A DNA stretch of 64,000 bases from Mesorhabditis belari (GCA_958450365.1 CAUEEP010000690.1:203362-267361), one strand, 5' to 3'. Counted from the first letter of the stretch, positions 53,231-64,000 are shown. Numbers and translations are program-made. The notes: generated from the letters alone by a model not told the origin.

Positions 53231-56200
53231 ATGAATGCAAACTTCGGAGCAATCTCTGTTGAACCCATAGCAAAAATCATGAAAAACAGAATATTCGTTA
53301 TTGGAACGATCCGCCGGTGGCGTGTTAAAGCTACTTTCGATTTATTCATTCAGATATCATCTGTATGTCTCGTACGGATGCCCTTACGCTCATCGCACGC
53401 TGATTCTATTGAAGCTAAAGGTGATAAAATGAAATTAACGCAAATATTGGGTTCTTGCAGTGAAAATGGGATACTTTTCAAATCTACATTTATTCAATAA
53501 GAAATCGGAAAATTATTCCAAATAATTTCCATTATTATTAACAACTTGTGTCCATTTTACAGTCAATTTACGAATTCCTTTTTCTTCGTAAAATTTTATT
53601 TTCTATGAGAGACAAGTGTGAGACTCAAAAATCGAGGACTGAAGATGCCACAGTTTGAGCACTTTCTTCAAAAGAAACCCATTTTGATGTCAATGGAAAA
53701 GTTGTAGAGAATCAAAAATTAGGCTTATAGCCAAATTTCCAAAAAGAAACACTTAGTAGTTTCGCTTAAAATGCAAGTTTTGTGAAAATTCGTAAATTTG
53801 GCATTTCTTGAAAACCCGTTTTTGAATCGTTCTGGAAATTTGGCTATAAGCCTAATTTTTGATTCTCTACAACTTTTCCATTGACACCAAAAAGGGTTTC
53901 TTTTGAAGAAGGTACTCAAACTGTGGCATGTTGCGAAATAGCGTCCCATTTTCAATGCAAAGACCCAATTGCAACGGGTTCAGGGACTCGAGGACCTTTT
54001 GAGCGTGTCAGTGGTCAGTCCGATGATGCTTGAGAATGGATGGACATTTGATGAGACTTATCCAGGTGTGATATAAGCTCTTTCCCCAAAAAGAAACTTG
54101 GCTTTATCCCGATAACGGCCCTCTTTCAAAAAATGATTAACTTTCAACTGAAAAAAAATCAACTTTTAATTGTTCAATTGGGCAACTTTTTGTACCAATA
54201 GATTGTGCTTGAATTCGGCTATTAAATCAAATAAAAAGCTTCGTTGGACAAGAGTAGTTGAGATTTTTGAGTTGAAATCGCGCGAAAAAGTGATTTCGAT
54301 AGGTTTTTAATGGGAAATGTGTCGTTTTGAACGGGCGTAACTCGGATTTTTGAAGTTGACACACTATAGTATGGACTTTCTACCGTAACCAAACAACAAA
54401 AAACGGAAAGTCTATAAAGGGGGAGCCACTTTTTGACTAGAGAAATACACTTTTCTTCTCCTTTGTTGAAATTTTCCTCTTTCTTGTTTGACTTTTCTTA
54501 CTCCTACGTGGTATTCCTGAACAAAAAACCCAAATTAATTAAACTCATAGAAAAATTTTAAAAAAGGAAAAGAAAAGTGTATTTCTCTAGTCAAAAAGTG
54601 GCTCCTTTTTGTAGTTTTTCCGTTTTTTGTTGTTTGATTACGGTAGAAAGTCCATACTATAATGTGTCAACTTCAAAAATTCGAGTTGCACCCGTTCAAA
54701 ACGCTACCAGTTTGTGCAAACTTGATCAATCTCTATAATTTTTGCACAAAAAACATTCTCAAGATATATGCAAATAAAACTTGTTGCTTTGTTTTGCATT
54801 TTTCTCCTGATAATAGCAATTTATAGCGCTCGAAACCCAAAATATTGGGTTGTCCAGTTATGAATGCGCGTTTTTTACTATTTTGCAAATTTCTCAAGAT
54901 ATCGAACAGAGTATTTGAGTGTTATATATCATTCGAAAGCTGAAGATCTCCTCTACATTTTGATATAAAAAGCTTTTTGAATTTGTTCAGCTTTTTGGGC
55001 AAATTGGCTGCACAGAAGAAGAGGTGGCCAAAAATGGAAGGGTGCCTTGGATCAAGTTTTGACTCCGCTCAAATTGAGTTAACCGTTTGATGTTTGGCCA
55101 ATAGATATATCAATACAAGCTTTTTTAAAATATAACAATTTCGGAGCATCTTTACTTTTCTTTTCTTTTCTGGGCGGTTATTTTACACCATAAAACTTGA
55201 GGAATAGCTCAGCTGGAATGGGGTTTTTTCGAAAACGACCTCTTCTTCTGTGCAGTCAATTTGCCCAAAAGCTGAACAAATTCAAAAGCTTTTATATCAA
55301 AATGTAGAGGAGATCTTCAGCTTTGAATGATATATAACACTCAAATACATCTGTTCGATATCTTGAGAAATTTGAGAAAGAAAACGCGCATTCATAACTG
55401 GACAACCCAATAGATCATTATTACATGGGAAAAGCAAAAAACTGAATTTTTTAAAGATGGAGTCAAACGGATTTCAAAAAAAATTTTCGTATTTGAAATC
55501 AGGGTGCTTTTTTTACGTCGACTGATATCTTTTTTTGTTAAAAATCTATAAAAATCACTTTTTCATTAATGTATCACGCGGATCTAGGTGGCGTTATCAT
55601 AGAGCCAAAAAATTTACATTTGTTGCTCCGTTTCTGACTTTCATTTACTGCCAACATTTCAGATGCAACCGTCGACCACCTCTACGGCTTTCAGTTCCTA
55701 TACCAAGTCTACTTAAAGGTTTTTGATTTCAAAATAATAATAAATCACATCTATGTTCACAGTCCGATCCAAAATGCACGACCCGGGTCTCGGTGCCGGT
55801 GCTTTGGGACAAGAAACAGCACAAATTGGTGAGCACCGAGAGTGCCGACATCATTCGAATGTGAGAATGTGAATCGTTAATCCAATTATCTTCATGAAAT
55901 AGGTTTCAAATTCGAAAATTTCAGGCTCAATTCGGCTTTCGATGGGCTTGGCGCAAATACAGGGGATTTCTACCCAAAAGAATTGCATACAAAGATCGAT
56001 GAAGTGAACGAATGGGTCAATGATACTGTCGTCACCGGTAGGTTGTTTCTCCAAGCCAAAAAGCCATGGAGCTAAGAGCAAGCCAAAAGCAAGCCAAGCC
56101 GAAGCAATGACCTTCTCTTGGTTTTGGCCTGGTTTTTGGGGCGGGCCAATGAAAAGCAATGGAGCTAAGTTTTGTTTGTAATCAAAGAACGTCAATTCAC

Positions 56201-57289
56201 AGGCGTCTACAAAGCCGGATATGCGCTGACTCAAGAGGGATACGACTTGGCTGTGGGAAAACTCTTCGACTCGCTGGAACGCTTAGAGAAAATTCTCGGT
56301 TGGCATTAGAAAAACATAGCAAACATCTTTTTTCCCATGCAAATTAACTTTTTGGTAGGATTGGTAGGATGTTGTTATCTTGAAGAATCTGAATACATAA
56401 CAAAGTGCTTTTTTCTCAGAGAACCAGCGCTATCTGGCGGGGGAGAGTCTTTCCGACGCGGACATCCGTTTGTGGGTGACACTGGTGAGTAGAAAAAAAG
56501 GAATCCCGGGGAAAACAGAGAAAATCAATAGATTCGATTCGATGCTGTCTACTCGATCTATTTAAAATGCAGCAAGAAACGCATCTTGGACTACCCGAAT
56601 CTTCACGGTTATCTCAGGTGAGTGACCAGGAGATCGGCGAGTACAACAGGGGGACGAATAATAAAATTTTGATAATTTATTGATTAAAGTTGGGTTTTTT
56701 GCTTTAATTTCAACGGAGATCGCACTGTTGGACTACCGTATTTCCCTCTAAATGACATTATTTTTTCAAAGACCTCAAAATGGTGGGACAATATTAGAGG
56801 TGGGGCACTAGTAGAGGTAGGCCATCTGAAATGGCGAGTCTGGGCTTCGACCACTGGTCTGACTAAGACTGCTGGTCTGATTGGTTAGCCCAGATTTGTC
56901 CAGAATGGTTAATGTTCTGGGCTCAGACTGGGTCATCTAAAAGATAAGTCTAGGTGCAGACTGCAGATTGATTAAAGTTGCTTTTTACTTCAATTTCAAT
57001 AGAAATCGCACTGTTGGACTACGGTATTTCCTCTAAATGACATTATTTTTTCAAAGACCTCAAAAGGGTGGGACAATATTAGAGGTCTGAATTTAAACTG
57101 TTAGGGGTGGGACACAAATAAAGATGGGGCATTATTAAAGGAAATACAGTATATTCTAGGGATATTTACCAACATCCGGGCATCGCTGAGACGACAAATT
57201 TCAATCACATCAAGGCTCTCTACTTCCGCTGTGGCAAAACGTTGAATCCGTCGGGTAGGAGTTCACTCATCGAAAAACATTTTGCTTAG
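53231..57289 (+). CDS. Glutathionyl-hydroquinone reductase (ECM4-like, xi-class GST), ten exons
   Basis: Exons: 53231-53316, 53354-53420, 53984-54065, 55663-55718, 55763-55860, 55925-56037, 56203-56298, 56420-56484, 56532-56617 and 57160-57289. Every junction has GT...AG and the phases add up to 292 aa plus stop, without a break. The thioredoxin-fold part has YHLYVSYGCPYAHRTLILLK with the active-site Cys, then GLEDLLSVSVVSPM, GWTFDE, and VSVPVLWDKK with ESADIIRM. The helical domain has NSAFDG, GVYKAGYAL, RYLAGESLSDADIRLWVTL, YPNLHGYLRDIYQHPGIAET and HIKALYF. The family reduces glutathionyl-hydroquinones with GSH in the cytosol. The motif is CPY where CPW is usual. Exon 1, including the ATG and the 37-nt first intron, is the least certain part. 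Confidence 0.85.
53645..53929. mobile_element. Foldback element in intron 2 of the reductase gene
   Basis: Arms 53645-53740 and 53834-53929 are ~96 bp inverted copies (GCCACAGTTTGAGCACTTTC against its complement) around a ~93-bp spacer. The arm also resembles the internal repeats of the element at 48192-49326 (AAGAAACCCATTTTGATGTC). Confidence 0.8.
54323..54703. mobile_element. Foldback element in intron 3 of the reductase gene
   Basis: Arms of ~140 bp, 54323-54465 and 54563-54703 (CGTTTTGAACGGGCGTAACT, GGTAGAAAGTCCATACTATA as complement), imperfect. No coding content. Confidence 0.8.
54845..55410. mobile_element. TA-flanked MITE in intron 3 of the reductase gene
   Basis: 566 bp; arms of ~180 bp begin TTGGGTTGTCCAGTTATGAA, flanked by TA at 54843-54844 and 55411-55412. 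The start TTGGGTTG is shared with the mariner derivative at 52141, suggesting mariner-type mobilisation. Confidence 0.85.
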
Positions 57290-57397
57290 AACGCAATCAT
57301 TTGGTTCATAACTTTTATTTCTAAAAATGAGAAAATGTTTAGGCAAAAAGTAAAGTAAAGCACCGTATTTATTCTAATTGAAGCTCAGTCTCTAATA

Positions 57398-57945
57398 CAA
57401 GGTGTCCCAAAATTATCCGGACAAAGTGTTTTGAATGTAACTTCTCACATCGTTAAACAATTTTCCTACTTTCTTTAATTCTCTAAATAATTATAGTAGT
57501 CTTAAAGTCAAAAACTAACAGAAACTTAAGCTTATTTTTCAGTTACGAGAGTATCTAAAAAGTTTTTAATTCAAAGCTTGGTGATCGTCTAATCGACGTC
57601 TAAAACTATATTCCAGTTCCGAAAGGGAACAGCTCACTACTTGTTTCACCTCATTTACTTTTAAATCGCTCAGTCGTTCAAGAAAAATCAAACTTAACTG
57701 ATTTAACAAACTTTCAGCTGTAAATTTTAGCCATAAAAAGGCTGCGCGCCGAGGGCGCCAAGATTGCTTGCTTTGGGGATTTGAAGCTGCATTGGAAGGC
57801 CCCTCTCGACTTTCTGATCAAAAGAAATTAGTTTATTGTTGAAAATGTTGCAAAATTTTGTGAAAAAAGAAGAAAGTAGGGATTGTTCAACTGCACGGAG
57901 AGTTGCACCCAAAAAACTTTGCCCGGATAATTTTGGAACACCCTG
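57398..57945. mobile_element. TA-flanked TIR element, mariner-like ends
   Basis: 548 bp. Left end AAGGTGTCCCAAAATTATCC, right end (reversed) CAGGGTGTTCCAAAATTATC, with TA on both sides. The segment ATTATCCGG is shared with the TIR at 52141. A 76-codon minus frame inside is unrecognised. Confidence 0.75.
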
Positions 57946-58112
57946 TAGAAGCCACAAATTTTAAAAAAGCATCACTTTGCTACCGTACACTATTTCATTT
58001 ATTTTTCTTGCAAAGCGCCTCTAGAATCCTCATTATTTTTACGTTTATTAAACTTTTTTCTGCTTTCTTTGTTTTTTTTATAAAATTGCTAATATGTTTA
58101 TTTTTGGGTGTG

Positions 58113-58685
58113 ATGGCTGAGCGACCAACAATTTGTTTGGATTCTCTCGAAGAATATCGAGCTCTACAAGAACACACCGAACACGAGGATTTCTTCAGGG
58201 AACAACAGAAAGCAAGTGAATTGATGAATAGAAAGCCGGAGCCGGAAAACGATTACTCAAATTCTCTCGATGACGCAAATGAATTGATGAAAAGCTCATT
58301 GTTGTTCGATGAACCGGAAATGAGAAGACGAAGATCTCAGTGGTGCTGACGGCTTGAGTATATAGCCTCAAATGCAAGCCTTTTGTTCTTTTACCAAGGA
58401 AACGAGTCGACCCGGCCATTCAACAGCGATTTGGTAGCAAGTTGAATCTTCTATGGGAAGGATGAATGAGGATTTAACGGCTGTTTTTCTCAAGAGGTCA
58501 TTCCAGAAGGAGCTGTCAAATTGTGTCAGGCTTAGAACGAGGCGAAGATCGCTCACTTGTTGAAGGAAATCGATCTTGGCGAAGATGAGGAGATCAAGTG
58601 CGACGACAGTGATGTCTCTATTGAAGTAGGCAATGTTAACGAAAATGATGTCGATAATAATGATTTAAATGATATGTTTGCTTAA
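58113..58685 (+). pseudogene. Unrecognised acidic protein gene, degenerate
   Basis: A frame from 58113 (MAERPTICLDSLEEYRALQE, EHEDFFREQQKASELM) to TGA at 58349 is acidic with helix-forming stretches. Downstream, 58485-58685 reads EVIPEGAVKLCQA, stop, NEAKIAHLLKEIDLGEDEEI, then a strongly acidic end (ENDVDNNDLNDMFA, stop). Both look protein-coding by composition and could be exons of one gene, but I see no clean intron linking them and there is a nonsense codon. No family recognised. Confidence 0.35.
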
Positions 58686-59099
58686 AAATGTTTTTCACTC
58701 TGTTAATTGATTGTTGCCTATTTTTAAATGTTGTTTTACTTGAATGAATAAATCATAAATTGTTATTATTTGTAAGTGATAACTTCTAGTAAGCTATTTG
58801 ATCAATTTTGTTGGAAAGGTTGGAAAATAGAAGCAATTTTAGGAAGGGGGTTGAAAAATTGAAGCACATGTGCTTCTTATTAGAAGAAATTCGTTAACTT
58901 TAGGCATCGTTCCAATAGGACCCGATATGCGACTCGATGTGCCACACGGAAGAAATAAGTAGATTTTTGGTACTTAACGCTGAATAAATCTCTCATTTTG
59001 CACTATAATTCAGGAAAAACACATTCGAATCTCAAATTATAACGTAATGTTCAAAGTTTCTAATAAAATTTAATGCAACGTCCTAGATGCTATGAAATT

Positions 59100-59290
59100 T
59101 GTTTAGTTTTATCTGTTTCTGAGCGGAAAGCAAGAAAAATACTTTTTATTGCTCTCGAAAAATCTCCATTTTATTTGGGGGCATTTCGCGAGGCACCAAT
59201 CGAGAAAACCGATGGCTGTTTTCAGGGCAAAAGCGGCAAATTCTGGATTCTTTTCAAGTTGCTCGGTCAACTCGGTGCAAGCATCATCTG
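59100..59290 (-). other. Possible orphan exon
   Basis: The minus strand reads DDACTELTEQLEKNPEFAAF, ALKTAIGFLDWCLAKCPQIK after a CCAG acceptor-like site. The residue mix looks coding and has three Cys, but I recognise no family and see no partner exon. Confidence 0.2.
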
Positions 59291-59299
59291 GTTTTAGAA

Positions 59300-60460
59300 T
59301 CTTCTGTGACTCTGTGCTTTGATGGAGAAAGTTTTTATTATGGCCAAAGATTTTTTGGAAATGAATTCATTATTAGTGACACTGCATAGGCATTTTGAAA
59401 GAAGATTTTGAAAGACTTTTGAAAAACGTTTTTTTCGCATAAGACTTTCGAAAGGGAAAGTATAAACGTTTGAAGCCAGGAACTTTATATATCTAGCTGA
59501 ATTTATAGCAGGCTCAGGACCACATTCTGTTTGTTGATTGGTCTCAATTTCTATGAAATTCGGTTTCAAAACCTCAAAAATGTGAACTAACTTTTCACAT
59601 CTATTGTCCAATCAGGCTGTTTTTGGTAACACTAGGTCGTACTTGATGTTATCTATCAATTGAAACTGATTTGAAACAATTTCCTAAATTTGTAGCTTTT
59701 AGACTTGCCATAGATTTACTCAAATTCTAAATGAAAAAGATTCCAAATGGTGCTCACCTAAATTCTCTTTTACTCGAAATAACGATAAAATGATTACTCT
59801 CGATACAATGATTTACTCGATATAACAATTCAAAACCTCGATCCTAGCCAAGCTTTTAATAAAATCTTAAGGGTACTTCTTAAAGGGAGATGCGGATCGA
59901 GGACCAATTTTCAACAAAATCTTTTTTTCCCTAAATTTGACTATGTTTTGATTTAACAAAAACAATTTTCATGCCTGTTAGGGTAATTTTTAAGGTTCAA
60001 TTTTTTGAAAACATCGTTTCAGCAAAGGTTTTCATACAAAAACCCTCTTTTTCTTTAAGTCTAACAGATCTGACTCCTGATAGAAGAAGAGCTCTTCTTC
60101 GTTCTCCCGTCTCTAAACCTAAAATTTTTTAAAATTTCTTTCTACAAAAAGTATTAGGCTTTGGAGTTCCCTTTCCGACCATGTTCAAAAAATGAAGTCC
60201 CTCTTTCCTTCAAACAGTAACCTTCTTACTCTCACGCTTTTAACCGATGCTTTGATCCCTCTTTAAAGTCAGCTTCAAAAGTCAGAGTCAAAAAGACGGG
60301 CTTACTGTTTGCAAGACGTGATCAATGGGGGTGTTCATTGTTTGTCAATTGAGAAAAGGATGGCTAGGAGACTCGAACTTACTGTTCTTTGGTTCCTTTG
60401 AAAGTGGAAGTCAAATTGTGTAAATAATCGCCTGAAGATAGGTACTAACTCTCTAGAAAA
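59300..60460. other. Stretch with no recognisable gene
   Basis: AT-rich, short frames only. Confidence 0.5.
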
Positions 60461-60464
60461 GACC

Positions 60465-60473
60465 TATATAAAG
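60465..60473 (+). promoter_or_regulatory. TATA box of the signal-peptide gene
   Basis: TATATAAAG, 37 nt upstream of the ATG at 60510, leaving a short 5' leader (CCCGGAAACCCTTCCGCTC). Confidence 0.6.
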
Positions 60474-60509
60474 CCCGGAAACCCTTCCGCTCTTTAGAAA
60501 ACTAAAAAA

Positions 60510-60590
60510 ATGTGGGCGATTTCTCTGACTCTTCTCTTCGCTTTATCCGTTCAGTTGGCGACCGCTCATCAGACGGAAAACACAATTACG
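60510..60590 (+). CDS. Signal-peptide first exon of a secreted protein (partial)
   Basis: 27 codons: MWAISLTLLFALSVQLATAH, then QTENTIT, ending phase 0 at donor GTATGA. This is a well-formed signal peptide with a cleavage site near ATA-HQ, behind a TATA box. No second exon was found in the next ~1.5 kb, which holds an R1 copy and tRNA-like boxes, so the gene is either interrupted by insertions or has a long intron. Function unknown. Confidence 0.5.
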
Positions 60591-60869
60591 GTATGATTTT
60601 AGTCTTATAATAAGTACAATCCATAAAAATCTGATAAATCCAAACGACTTTTCGATTAAAAAACTTTAGTCATGATTTTTAAGGGCTCAGAGCAATCATT
60701 TGCAATCACATTAAATCTGTTTTTGATTTCAAAAAAAGTGACAACAGAGCTAAACAAAGACATTTGTTCAGCCAACAAAATGCGGAAAATCGCAACGTTG
60801 TTTCGGTAATAATTTTATAGAGTAGAACAACACATGGTTGATAGATTTTGACACATTTTTCTAACAAAC

Positions 60870-61425
60870 GAGGGTCAACTGGATAAACTAGCCAAATGAC
60901 ATAAGCCATATAATATTCGATGCAGAATTTTACGCCGAATCTAATGCTGATATGCGTTTTTGCTAAACGCCACTCTGTCAAAAGTTATAAGCGTGCAAAA
61001 TTTTGCAAGAAGTTTCAAAAATCTAGCATAGACTTTAAAACCGAACTCTTCAGATAAGGCAAAAAGTGCTGTGGTGGCCGAGTGGTAGTGCGTTACTTTT
61101 TTTGGGTTTGAATCGCTTATGTGTTCTCCGCTTCAAATTCGCTTTTTTACCCATTTCTTTACAAAAAAATCCATTTAAAAAAATAGTTATTTAAATTTAA
61201 ACCAAAAAGAAAAACAAAACAATCCGTTGACGGATTCGAACCGCCACGGTTTCTATTCTAACTTGTTACCACTTGACCACCCTTACACTTTTTCGTTGTC
61301 TTCGTTGTCGGTTTCAAGGTCCATGCATTTTTGAAACTCGATACGAAACTTTCAAAGCTTATAATTTTTGACAGAGTGTTCAGCAAGAACGGAAAGGAGC
61401 ATCGTGTTCGGCGTGAAATTCTGCT
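60870..61425. repeat. R1 copies facing each other around tRNA-like boxes
   Basis: R1 in plus orientation at ~60870-60990 and in minus orientation at ~61355-61425. Between them lie the Pol III-like boxes listed next. Confidence 0.5.
61070..61285. other. Two convergent tRNA-derived (Pol III box) remnants
   Basis: Plus strand: A-box-like TGGCCGAGTGG (61075-61085) and B-box-like GGGTTTGAATC (61104-61114). Minus strand: A-box TGGTCAAGTGG (61269-61279) and perfect B-box GGTTCGAATCC (61232-61242). The minus copy has a pairing T-arm (GGCGG/CCGTC) but no pairing acceptor stem, so neither is a working tRNA. They may be tRNA pseudogenes or SINE heads. Confidence 0.45.
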
Positions 61426-61959
61426 TTAAGTTAAGTCAAGAAAGTTCAATTTTAGCGATATCAAACAAGATTTTTACAGGATATAAGCTCGGTGTCCTTT
61501 TTTGCTTTGCTTTGCTTTTTACAGGATATAAGCTCAAAATCGAGGAAAATACTATATTTTTCAACAGGATAATGCTTCAATTCTTGTCAGCCAATCCACT
61601 AAAGCTTTTCTGGGAACGTCACAACATCGATTATCTCGAATGACGGCTTCAAAACTAATTTTTTTTTGCAATTTGTTCAAATAACATCGAAAATGGTATA
61701 TATGCCTATTTTTGTTTATATTTCCTAGGATTTAAAGCTATTTCGCGTTATTAAATTTCATAGCCATAAAAATTTAGGGGTGGTCCTATCATCTTGCAAC
61801 GCACCTTACATCAAGGCCCTGCCCTGGCTATAGTACCATTTTAAGTAGCTTTTAAACTCTTCACTTGAAGTAATTAGTTACCATTTCCCCCAGGCTTACG
61901 ATAGGCACTAACCGATTCCATCTAACCGTCGAAATGTTGAGGATGATCCCTCCGAAAAA

Positions 61960-62230
61960 TGTGTCCCGTCCTTTCCAGCATAGAATCCGCGTCGCCGATC
62001 TAAAGTAAATGACCCTTTGATTAAAATGCATGATCTAGAATCTGACCTAAAAGCTGGGGTTATGAAAAGGCACCGTAATCCCTAAGATCTGATGTTCCTG
62101 GCATTGTCACTTTTTTCTTATTCTTGATTTCCAGAATTTGTGGGATAAAAAGATGGCAATTCACCCTTCTTAATTTTACCCTCATCCTTAAGTACGGTAT
62201 CGTTTTGCCTAAACTCCAACGGTCAACCTG
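61960..62230. repeat. Dispersed repeat R3 copy (reverse)
   Basis: Contains CGTCCTTTCCAGCATAGAAT and the GGGTCATTTACT complement; no palindrome. Confidence 0.6.
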
Positions 62231-62269
62231 TCTATTATCAGGTGAAAAGTAATTGATGGTAAACGGGAA

Positions 62270-62410
62270 TACAACTAAATTCTTTACAAACTCTATGACA
62301 CGTTTGGCTTCAACTACCTTCGCTTCTTTGCCAAAAATGTGCCTGTCGAAATTTGAGGTTGTGAGTGCGAGATTTTATTTTTGATGTTTTATCGTGATAT
62401 GTGAATCGAT
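62270..62410 (+). pseudogene. C-terminal fragment of the copy 12-type gene
   Basis: The end of the coding region with FFAKN(V)PVEI, stop and 3' UTR start, as at 31100-31360, joined directly to an sHSP 3' flank. Confidence 0.5.
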
Positions 62411-62692
62411 TTTGGGCTTCTTTATTTTTCAGTGTTGAAATTTTGCAGCAAATTGTTGTTTTCTGGATGATGTTATACATACCTGTGTGTTGTATTTTCG
62501 TTTGCAAACGTGTTTTTTTGTTTTTGAACTAAAGATACAATAATTTATTAAAGTGTTTACAAAGCAAAATCACGCAGCCAAATTACACTAAAAATAGGTT
62601 GAGAAACATTTTTGCACAGAACAAAAGAGTAGCACAGAAAAACCTCGTAAAGAGAAAGTTCAATTAGGGTAGCTGAGAGTTTTGGATGCTGT

Positions 62693-63417
62693 TAATTCTC
62701 GATTGTTCCTGTTTCCTTTTGTTGTCCAGTAATTTGAATAAGAATCTCTTGCCCGTTCAGCTGTTTCTTCTTTTCAATCAATGGGGCATGAATTGAGATT
62801 TCCATTTTGATCAGTGATGATTGAGTGACGAGAGATCTCGATTTGATCCACGGGAATTCGAATGGAACGTTGCAGACGGAGGTGGACGGAGCCCTGAAAT
62901 ATGTGGGGTTGAATGGGGTGAAGAAAGGAACGCTTTTCGAGAATAACTAGCATCAAATTTATAGTTAAGCATTAAGATTAAGATTCTTCAATTTGAATCG
63001 ACTATATTTGTAATTAACTTTAATTTTTCACCTGCTCATTCTCCTCTTTGTGTATCTCCTTCAATCGACAAAAACATCCCCGTCCAATCCGCAATTTCAA
63101 TTCATCGGGTTTATACGAGGAGACATCACATTTCACGGAGAAACCCTCATCACTCAGCGAAATCTAAAAGTGAGTTCTGGTATTGAAAGAGTTAAGCTAC
63201 CTTATTGGCTACTTACGATTTCAAAAGTCTATGACGAGTTAACAAACAAATTTGCCTTAAAAGGTACCATTTCTTGTTGCTGAAGGTCTCGATGGATTGT
63301 TGGTCCATCGAAAGCCCTTTCCAATGAATTGATCGTTTCGAAGATATCCATTGAGAGGATATCTGAGCAGCTGAATGGCCGACAGGAAATTATTCGAGGA
63401 AAAAGAAGAAGTGACAT
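62693..63417 (-). pseudogene. sHSP copy C, broken
   Basis: Three-exon layout kept. Exon 1 is 63268-63417 (50 codons, MSLLLFPRIISCRPFSCSDI, with the same QQQEM end). Exon 2 begins ISLSDEGFSVKCDVSSYKPD but then has three separate single-base insertions, so ELKLRIGRGCFCRLKEIHKE replaces the conserved LRLDGDVLSIEGEH strand before the frame returns. Exon 3 (from ~62895) starts GSVHLRLQRSIRIPVDQI and then shifts to a stop (NSCPID). The I-x-I tail is out of frame. Not a working chaperone. Confidence 0.88.
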
Positions 63418-63479
63418 TTGGAAGTGAAGGTATTAGTTGTTGATAGCAAGATGTGTTGATTTGAGTTGATGACCGCTGG

Positions 63480-63605
63480 AGTGAACCGTCGGTTTATATA
63501 GGATTCGATGGGGCTTCAGGAGGTTCTCGAAATTCTGAAACGGAGTCGACACTTGTTTTCCCCTTTCCTCTTTTGCCTCTTTCGAAAAGAACCTTTCTCC
63601 AGGTC
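63480..63605 (-). promoter_or_regulatory. Degenerate heat-shock promoter of sHSP copy C
   Basis: A TATATAAA box (63493-63500, minus) and HSE half-sites (TTCAGAATTTCGAGAACC, ~63521-63539). One base is lost between TTC and GAA compared with copies A and B, so the first inverted pair is mis-spaced. Confidence 0.7.
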
Positions 63606-63769
63606 TCTCTCAATCCACTCGATATTCTCATCTTTCTGCCAGCCCTTTCTTGTGGTCTTTTAGCCAAAACCATGGAACAAAGAGTAAGGCCATAATGCGG
63701 CACCAAGAGCTGGTAAACATCGTTCAGCTCAATTCTACTGCGATCTCCTCTCACCACTTTCAACGGCGA

Positions 63770-64000
63770 CAAAGAAAAAGCCACGATTGCACTAAAGTCA
63801 ATACAGTGCGCTTCTCATCAGTTACTTCAAATAGCAATCAAATGGACCATCAGGAGAAACATACTCTTAACCCTTCTCTGGATTAGCTACAGTTCAGAGA
63901 GACGAAGAGAATGATCAGACTCAGAACGATATTGACACCCAGACCATAAACTCGTATTTTCTCAGTGTCTCTATAATTGTATCAGATTTGAATTTGAGAA
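63770..64000 (-). pseudogene. F-box-like family C-terminal part, cut by window end
   Basis: The minus strand matches the linker and C-terminal coding region of copy 1 (reversed TCAAATAGCAATCAAATGGA and TTTTCTCAGTGTCTC). Frames are broken within the visible part. The rest lies beyond the window. Confidence 0.6.

Noticed and set aside
61222..61295. Functional tRNA gene on the minus strand
   Set aside because: A and B boxes and a T-arm are present, but the acceptor stem does not pair and the anticodon arm is malformed.
238..64000. A new defence or toxin system
   Set aside because: The window's repeated genes fit an expanded adaptor-like family and chaperones; nothing shows a toxin, nuclease or immune-effector signature.

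Overview
The window reads as nuclear DNA of a free-living-type nematode. The grounds are very short introns (37-45 nt) with TTTCAG/TTTTCAG acceptors, an HSP-16-like three-exon small heat-shock gene, Tc1/mariner/pogo-class elements, DUF229-like and serpentine-receptor-like exons, and no bacterial features. I cannot name the genus from sequence alone.

Region 1-46 kb is a scrambled cluster of a lineage-specific multigene family, which I call F-box-like from its N-terminal motif. I count five copies with a full open frame: 238-1452(-), 12635-13930(+), 19745-20776(-), 22836-23990(+) and 38948-39970(-). At least ten more are broken or fragmentary. Nearly every copy carries the same ~500-700 bp upstream block, with a TTTTCAG acceptor 5 nt before the ATG, and the same 3' flank. 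Interleaved with them is a second amplified gene, a 159-aa small heat-shock protein. Two copies are intact (3956-4678 and 30136-30841) with textbook heat-shock elements and TATA boxes, and three are broken (11.5 kb, 34.5 kb, 63 kb). Pieces of the sHSP intron are welded into F-box-like 3' flanks, so the two families appear to have been amplified and shuffled together.

Between these genes lie dispersed repeats, TA-flanked TIR elements, a pogo transposase fragment, a possible solo LTR, a 54-aa four-cysteine-pair protein (17833-17997) and a secreted cysteine-rich 120-aa protein (36927-37818). Serpentine-receptor-like exons sit near 42 kb, and a two-exon membrane-protein start near 10.5 kb.

Region 42.4-58 kb is dominated by DNA transposons. 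A 1.66-kb Tc1-like element with IR/DR-type ends (42480-44138) carries a broken transposase with an intron. There is also a mariner remnant, a mariner deletion derivative and at least five foldback or TIR elements. Two old multi-exon genes are threaded through them. One is a 5'-truncated DUF229-like gene (47761-50053) with a large MITE in one intron. The other is a ten-exon gene (53231-57289) whose reconstructed frame gives a 292-aa glutathionyl-hydroquinone reductase (ECM4/xi-class GST) with three foldback elements in its introns.

Region 58-64 kb is sparse: a degenerate acidic ORF, a TATA-driven signal-peptide exon, paired tRNA-like Pol III boxes, then a broken sHSP copy and the start of another F-box-like copy running off the window end.
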